Assembly (NCBI GenBank): GCA_900542395.1
Contig: UQNM01000084.1
Coordinates: forward strand, 1 to 8,906
Direction of reading: 5' to 3'
Length of the DNA: 8,906 bases
Source of the DNA: an uncultured Eubacteriales bacterium
GTDB lineage: Bacteria > Bacillota > Clostridia > Christensenellales > Aristaeellaceae
How positions within the stretch are numbered: the first letter of the stretch is position 1; the number at the start of each line of letters is the position of its first letter. Under the pieces are notes generated by a model. The model searched no databases, had not been told where the DNA came from, and worked only from the letters and a program-made list of their open reading frames with translations. The position numbers and the translations under genes were made by a program. Shown here piece after piece: positions 5,445 through 8,906 of the stretch.

Positions 5445-6443
5445 ATGCCGTACATCCCTTCTCCTACCCGATACGACGCGATGCCCTACCGCCGATGCGG
5501 CAAAAGCGGGCTTCTGCTCCCGGCGCTCTCGCTGGGTCTGTGGCACAACTTCGGCGGCATCACGCCGTTTGAAACCCAGCAGGCCATCCTGCGCACGGCG
5601 TTTGACCATGGCATCACGCATTTTGATCTGGCGAACAACTACGGCCCGCCCTACGGCGAGGCGGAGCGCAACTTCGGCGTTCACATGCTGCGCGATTGGA
5701 AACCTCACCGCGACGAGCTGGTGATTTCCACCAAAGCGGGTTACGATATGTGGCCGGGGCCATACGGCAACTGGGGCAGCCGGAAATACCTGATTGCCAG
5801 CCTTGACCAGAGCCTCCGGCGGATGAATCTGGATTATGTGGATATCTTCTACCACCACCGTCCCGACCCGGAAACGCCGATTGAAGAGACGATGGGCGCG
5901 CTCGATCAGATTGTGCGCAGCGGCAAGGCGCTTTACGTCGGCATTTCGCGCTACACGCCGGAACAGACGGAGGTTGCGATCCGCACGCTGCGCGAGCTGG
6001 GCACGCCGATGCTGATTCATCAGGAAAACTATTCGATGCTCAACCGCAAAATCGAGGCCGGTCTGACGGACGTGCTGACGCGCGAAGGCGTTGGGCTGAT
6101 GGCGTTCGGCCCGCTGGCGGGCGGTCGGCTGACGGGCAAATATCAGGCCGGTATTCCGGCGGACAGCCGCATCGGCCACGACCCGCGCTATCTGAAGGCG
6201 GAGATGCTCACGCCGGGGCTGCACGCGGCGATTGACGCGCTGGCCAAAATCGCCGACGCGCGCGGGGAGACGCTCTCCCAGTTGGCGCTGCAATGGGCGC
6301 TGCGCGACAAGGCCGTGACCTCGGCGCTCATCGGCGCAAGCCGCGCGGAGCAGATCACCGAAAATGTCGCCGCGCTGTCCCTGCCGCCGCTGACCGGCGA
6401 GGAGCTGGCGCAAATCGACGCCGCGCTGGCGCTGAATGAATAA
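5445..6443 (+). CDS. Aldo/keto reductase, L-glyceraldehyde 3-phosphate reductase (YghZ/GpR) type
   Basis: This NADPH-dependent cytosolic reductase type removes aldehydes, and E. coli YghZ reduces L-glyceraldehyde 3-phosphate. The 332-residue product follows the remembered E. coli YghZ sequence closely: YRRCGKSGLLLPALSLGLWHNF, ITHFDLANNYGPPYGEAE, STKAGYDMWPGPYG and GSRKYLIASLDQSLRRM. The C-terminal cofactor segment is LIGASRAEQITENV (295-308). The AKR catalytic tetrad is complete: Asp61, Tyr66, Lys97 and His138. GGGGAGG lies about 8 nt before the ATG. The downstream aminotransferase starts 16 nt after the stop, so both form one unit between a promoter at 5401 and a terminator at 7661. Exact substrate preference is inferred from similarity only. 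Plant-type KvbA-like AKRs share the fold but match less well. Confidence 0.92.
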   Translation: MPYIPSPTRYDAMPYRRCGKSGLLLPALSLGLWHNFGGITPFETQQAILRTAFDHGITHFDLANNYGPPYGEAERNFGVHMLRDWKPHRDELVISTKAGYDMWPGPYGNWGSRKYLIASLDQSLRRMNLDYVDIFYHHRPDPETPIEETMGALDQIVRSGKALYVGISRYTPEQTEVAIRTLRELGTPMLIHQENYSMLNRKIEAGLTDVLTREGVGLMAFGPLAGGRLTGKYQAGIPADSRIGHDPRYLKAEMLTPGLHAAIDALAKIADARGETLSQLALQWALRDKAVTSALIGASRAEQITENVAALSLPPLTGEELAQIDAALALNE

Positions 6444-6459
6444 ATGCGAGGTCATTGAT

Positions 6460-7650
6460 ATGATTAACGAAACCTACAAATCCATGCTCTCGAGCAAATC
6501 GGTGATTCGGGAGCTGAACGAATACGCAAACGATATCACCCGGCATCCGCACCTGAAACCGGAGGATATCTTCGATTACAGCTTGGGCAACCCGTCCGTG
6601 CCCGTGCCGGAGGCGTTCAACGCGCGCGTCAAGGCGCTGCTGGACAGCGGCGACCCGATGCTCGTGCACGGGTACAGCCCGAGTCTGGGCATCCCCGCCG
6701 CGCGCGAAAAGATTGCCGCGTCGCTCAACCGCCGGTTCGGCATGCGCTACACGATGGACGATATTTTTATGACCAGCGGCGCGGCGGGCGCGCTGGCGCA
6801 CGCTTTCCGGCTGGTGACCCAGCCCGGAGACGAAATTCTGACCTTCGCGCCGTTCTTCCCGGAGTATCGCCCCTACACGGCGGGCGCGGGGCTGACGCTG
6901 CGCGTCGTGCCCGCCGACACGCAGACCTTCCAGATCAATTTCGATGCGTTTGAGCGGATGCTGACCCCCGCCGTGCAGGCCGTGCTCATCAACACGCCGA
7001 ACAACCCCTCCGGCGCGGTCTATTCCGCCGAAACGCTCCGCCGGATGGCGGCGCTGCTGCTGCAAAAGGAAAAGGCGTTCGGCCACGACATCTGGCTGAT
7101 CTCCGACGAGCCGTATCGCGAAATCGCCTTCGACGGCCGGGAGGTTCCGTATGCGTCGCGGTTCTACCCGCGCACGATCTCCTGCTATTCCTTCTCCAAG
7201 AGCCTGTCGATTCCCGGCGAGCGCATCGGCTATGTGGCCGTAAACCCGGAGAGCGGCGTTTCCGCCATGCTGGTCAACATGTGCGGCCAGATTTCGCGCG
7301 GCATCGGCCACAACTGCCCGTCCTCGGTCATCCAGTTGGCGGCGGCGGATTGCTGTGACCTGACCAGCGACCTCTCCGTGTATGAGACGAACATGAATCT
7401 CCTCTACGACGCGCTGACGGCGCTGGGCTTTGACGTCGTGCGGCCGGGCGGCACGTTCTACCTCTTCCCCAAGGCGCTGGAGCGCGACGCGGCCGCGTTC
7501 AGCCGAAAGGCGCTGCCCTACGGCCTGATCCTCGTGCCGAGCGATTCCTTCGGCCTGCCGGGTTACTTCCGCATCGCGTTCTGCACGGATACGGAAAAGG
7601 TCGTCCGTTCCATCGACGCATTCAAGGCTTTCGTGAAGGCCGAGTATTGA
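6460..7650 (+). CDS. PLP-dependent class I/II aminotransferase
   Basis: A fold-type I aminotransferase of 396 residues. The Schiff-base lysine is Lys247 in YSFSKSLSIPGERIGY. Other PLP contacts are visible: the SGAAGAL loop near 106-112, Asn182 in NTPNNPSGA, and Asp216 with Tyr219 in ISDEPYR. Arg371 in GYFRIAF is the expected substrate alpha-carboxylate ligand. The N-terminal YSLGNPSVPVPE motif is typical of the aspartate/aromatic aminotransferase-like group. The start at ATG 6460 is chosen because GAGGT lies 7 nt upstream. An in-frame ATG at 6436 would overlap the reductase stop and lacks a ribosome binding site. It is probably co-transcribed with the upstream reductase. The amino donor and keto acid cannot be read from the sequence. 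Confidence 0.92.
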   Translation: MINETYKSMLSSKSVIRELNEYANDITRHPHLKPEDIFDYSLGNPSVPVPEAFNARVKALLDSGDPMLVHGYSPSLGIPAAREKIAASLNRRFGMRYTMDDIFMTSGAAGALAHAFRLVTQPGDEILTFAPFFPEYRPYTAGAGLTLRVVPADTQTFQINFDAFERMLTPAVQAVLINTPNNPSGAVYSAETLRRMAALLLQKEKAFGHDIWLISDEPYREIAFDGREVPYASRFYPRTISCYSFSKSLSIPGERIGYVAVNPESGVSAMLVNMCGQISRGIGHNCPSSVIQLAAADCCDLTSDLSVYETNMNLLYDALTALGFDVVRPGGTFYLFPKALERDAAAFSRKALPYGLILVPSDSFGLPGYFRIAFCTDTEKVVRSIDAFKAFVKAEY

Positions 7651-7660
7651 TCCCTTCCGT

Positions 7661-7695
7661 CCTTCTTCCCACACGTTGAGAAGAAGGCGTTTTTT
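7661..7695 (+). terminator. Intrinsic terminator after the aminotransferase gene
   Basis: CCTTCTTC (7661-7668) pairs with GAAGAAGG (7680-7687) over an 11-nt loop. The stem can be extended by CG/CG (7658-7659 with 7688-7689) past a bulged T at 7660, and it is followed by six T residues (7690-7695). It starts 11 nt after the stop codon and closes the reductase-aminotransferase unit. Confidence 0.82.
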
Positions 7696-7728
7696 GTGCA
7701 TTTTTGCGTAGATTGACAAAAAACCTAC

Positions 7729-7757
7729 TTGTATTTGTTTCAATTATGCTGTATAAT
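7729..7757 (+). promoter_or_regulatory. Sigma-A promoter of the ArsR-like regulator, with possible operator
   Basis: A perfect -10 TATAAT (7752-7757) lies 17 bp after TTGTAT (7729-7734), a weak -35 with three of six matches. An inverted repeat ATTAT-N5-ATAAT (7743-7757) covers the -10 box, which would suit autorepression by the downstream winged-helix protein; this is inference. A perfect TTGACA at 7713-7718 is too far (33 bp) to be the -35 of this box. Confidence 0.6.
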
Positions 7758-7835
7758 GAATCGTCTTGAGTTCGGGGCGCATGGGGTTTGCGTCCCTTCT
7801 TCGCGCTCATTAAACAACAGGGAGGTGTCCGTTTC

Positions 7836-8789
7836 GTGTCACTTCATGCGGACGAAAGCAAACACATCAGCTTTTCTTTAAGCCAAATCGAGCGCCTGTG
7901 TCAGGTCGCCAAGGCGCTTTCTTCGCCGTTGCGGGTGAAGATGATCGGCCTGCTGGCCTCCCGCTCCATGAACGTCAACGAGCTGGCGGAGGCGCTGAGC
8001 ATGCCGGTTTCCACCGCGGCGCTGAACGTGCGCCAGCTCGAGGAGGCCGGGCTGATTTCCACGGAGATTCAGCCGGGGATTCGCGGGGCGATGAAGCTCT
8101 GCTCCCGGCGCATCGACTCGGTCAGCCTGCATCTCGTGCCCGAGACGCAGGACGGCGTGAGCGCCCTGACCCTCAAGCTGCCGCTGGGCAGCTATGCCTG
8201 CGCGCGGGAAATCCGCCCCGAGTGCGGCCTCGTCTCCGAACATGCGTGGATCGGCGAAAGCAACGCGCCGCGCACGTTCTACCACCCGGATCGTTTCGCC
8301 GCGCAGCTCATGTGGTTTGAATCCGGCGAGGTCGAATACCGTTTCTCGCTGGGCGAAATCGACCCCAAGCAGGTGGAGTGGCTGGAAATTTCGATGGAGA
8401 TTTCCTCCAACGCGCCGATGTACCGCGAGGATTTCAAGAGCGATATTTACGTCGGCCTCGGCGCGCGGGAGCTGGGCGTGTGGACAAGCCCCGGCGATTA
8501 CGGCGCGCGGCGCGGGCGCTTCAACCCGTCGTGGTGGAGCGACACGTCGTCCCAATACGGCCTGCTCAAAACGTGGCGCATCGACAGCCTCGGCTGCACG
8601 CTCGACGGCGAGCCGCTTTCAAGCGTCACCGTCGCGAATTTGCAGCTCGACGCGCTGGAGTACATCCCCCTGCGCATCGGTATCCACGCGGACGCGGCGC
8701 ACGTCGGCGGCATCAACCTGTTCGGCGAAAAATTCGGCGATTTCGCGCAGGGCATCGTCGTGCGGGTGGGCTACGCCAAGGCAGACTGA
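7836..8789 (+). CDS. ArsR-like winged-helix transcriptional regulator with large C-terminal domain
   Basis: The 317-residue protein has an N-terminal winged helix (about residues 17-98): a LCQVAKALSSPLRVKMIGLL helix, then the helix-turn-helix NVNELAEALSMPVSTAALNVRQLEEAGLI. It lacks the cysteine metal-binding motif of classical ArsR sensors. Residues 105-317 form a second domain, probably beta-rich, with many Trp, Tyr and Gly residues (NPSWWSDTSSQYG near 230, HVGGINLFGEKFGDFAQGIVVRVGY at 289-313); a ligand-sensing or beta-sandwich role is inference. The GTG at 7836 is chosen because GGGAGGT lies 9 nt upstream. An in-frame TTG at 7788 would add 16 residues and lacks such a site. As I recall, similar regulators occur beside sugar-utilisation genes in Bacillota. 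The target is unknown. Confidence 0.8.
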   Translation: MSLHADESKHISFSLSQIERLCQVAKALSSPLRVKMIGLLASRSMNVNELAEALSMPVSTAALNVRQLEEAGLISTEIQPGIRGAMKLCSRRIDSVSLHLVPETQDGVSALTLKLPLGSYACAREIRPECGLVSEHAWIGESNAPRTFYHPDRFAAQLMWFESGEVEYRFSLGEIDPKQVEWLEISMEISSNAPMYREDFKSDIYVGLGARELGVWTSPGDYGARRGRFNPSWWSDTSSQYGLLKTWRIDSLGCTLDGEPLSSVTVANLQLDALEYIPLRIGIHADAAHVGGINLFGEKFGDFAQGIVVRVGYAKAD

Positions 8790-8847
8790 TTTTTGCCGCA
8801 AAATGTCCAAAATCCGAAAAATTTTCTCCCGGTTCCAGACTGTAGAC

Positions 8848-8889
8848 AAAAAGCTATTCTCCCCCCCCGAAGGGGGGGGGGAGAATAGC
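8848..8889 (-). terminator. G/C-homopolymer hairpin, intrinsic terminator for a convergent gene
   Basis: GCTATTCT plus eight C (8853-8868) pairs perfectly with eight G plus AGAATAGC (8874-8889), a 16-bp stem with loop GAAGG. On the - strand the stem is followed directly by TTTTT (8848-8852 on the +), so it should end a transcript entering from the right edge. On the + strand it is followed by CCTTTCC without a clean T tract, so it is at best a weak terminator for the regulator gene. Slippage could change the length of its G and C runs. Confidence 0.65.
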
Positions 8890-8906
8890 CCTTTCCGCAA
8901 ATGAAA

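Noticed and set aside
7713..7718. Perfect TTGACA upstream of the regulator
   Set aside because: The TATAAT box is 33 bp away, far beyond the 16-18 bp spacing, and no other -10 fits.
6355..7743. 462-codon - strand open frame opposite the aminotransferase
   Set aside because: The + strand carries an intact aminotransferase with all catalytic residues. The antisense frame has biased composition and runs through a terminator.

Overview
The window is GC-rich chromosomal DNA that looks like a high-GC member of the Bacillota, probably a gut-type Clostridia lineage. This is inferred from Gram-positive-style AGGAGG ribosome binding sites, sigma-A promoters, intrinsic terminators, a DegV family protein, a DUF4250 protein and abundant GC-rich intergenic palindromes. 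I cannot name the genus. Apart from one tRNA, every gene recognised lies on the + strand. Most content is housekeeping or common accessory genes, and I see no clear new multi-gene system. The most interesting items are non-coding: a duplicated tRNA 3' end, a MITE-like element and other palindromes.

Region 1 (1-557): a tRNA-Val(GAC) gene on the - strand with a perfect consensus promoter and its own terminator. The last 20 nt of this tRNA plus 35 nt of its downstream flank recur as a direct repeat at the left edge, separated by about 120 bp that carry paired hairpins. The ruvC promoter follows.

Region 2 (558-2933): a compact ruvC-ruvA-DUF4250-ruvB cluster encoding the Holliday-junction resolvase, the junction-binding protein, a 58-residue conserved protein of unknown function, and the branch-migration motor. 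RuvA and RuvB drive branch migration and RuvC cleaves the junction.

Region 3 (2934-5444): a 175-nt gap with nested palindromes, then queA (queuosine modification of tRNA) and degV (fatty-acid-binding protein family, own promoter). A 160-bp palindromic, MITE-like element begins directly at the degV stop codon, and a strong intrinsic terminator follows it.

Region 4 (5445-7695): a two-gene unit with its own extended -10 promoter and a closing terminator. It encodes an aldo/keto reductase of the L-glyceraldehyde-3-phosphate reductase (YghZ/GpR) type and a class I/II PLP-dependent aminotransferase.

Region 5 (7696-8906): a promoter and a single gene for an ArsR-like winged-helix regulator carrying a large, probably beta-rich C-terminal domain. 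The window ends in a G/C-homopolymer hairpin that reads as a terminator for a convergent gene beyond the right edge.
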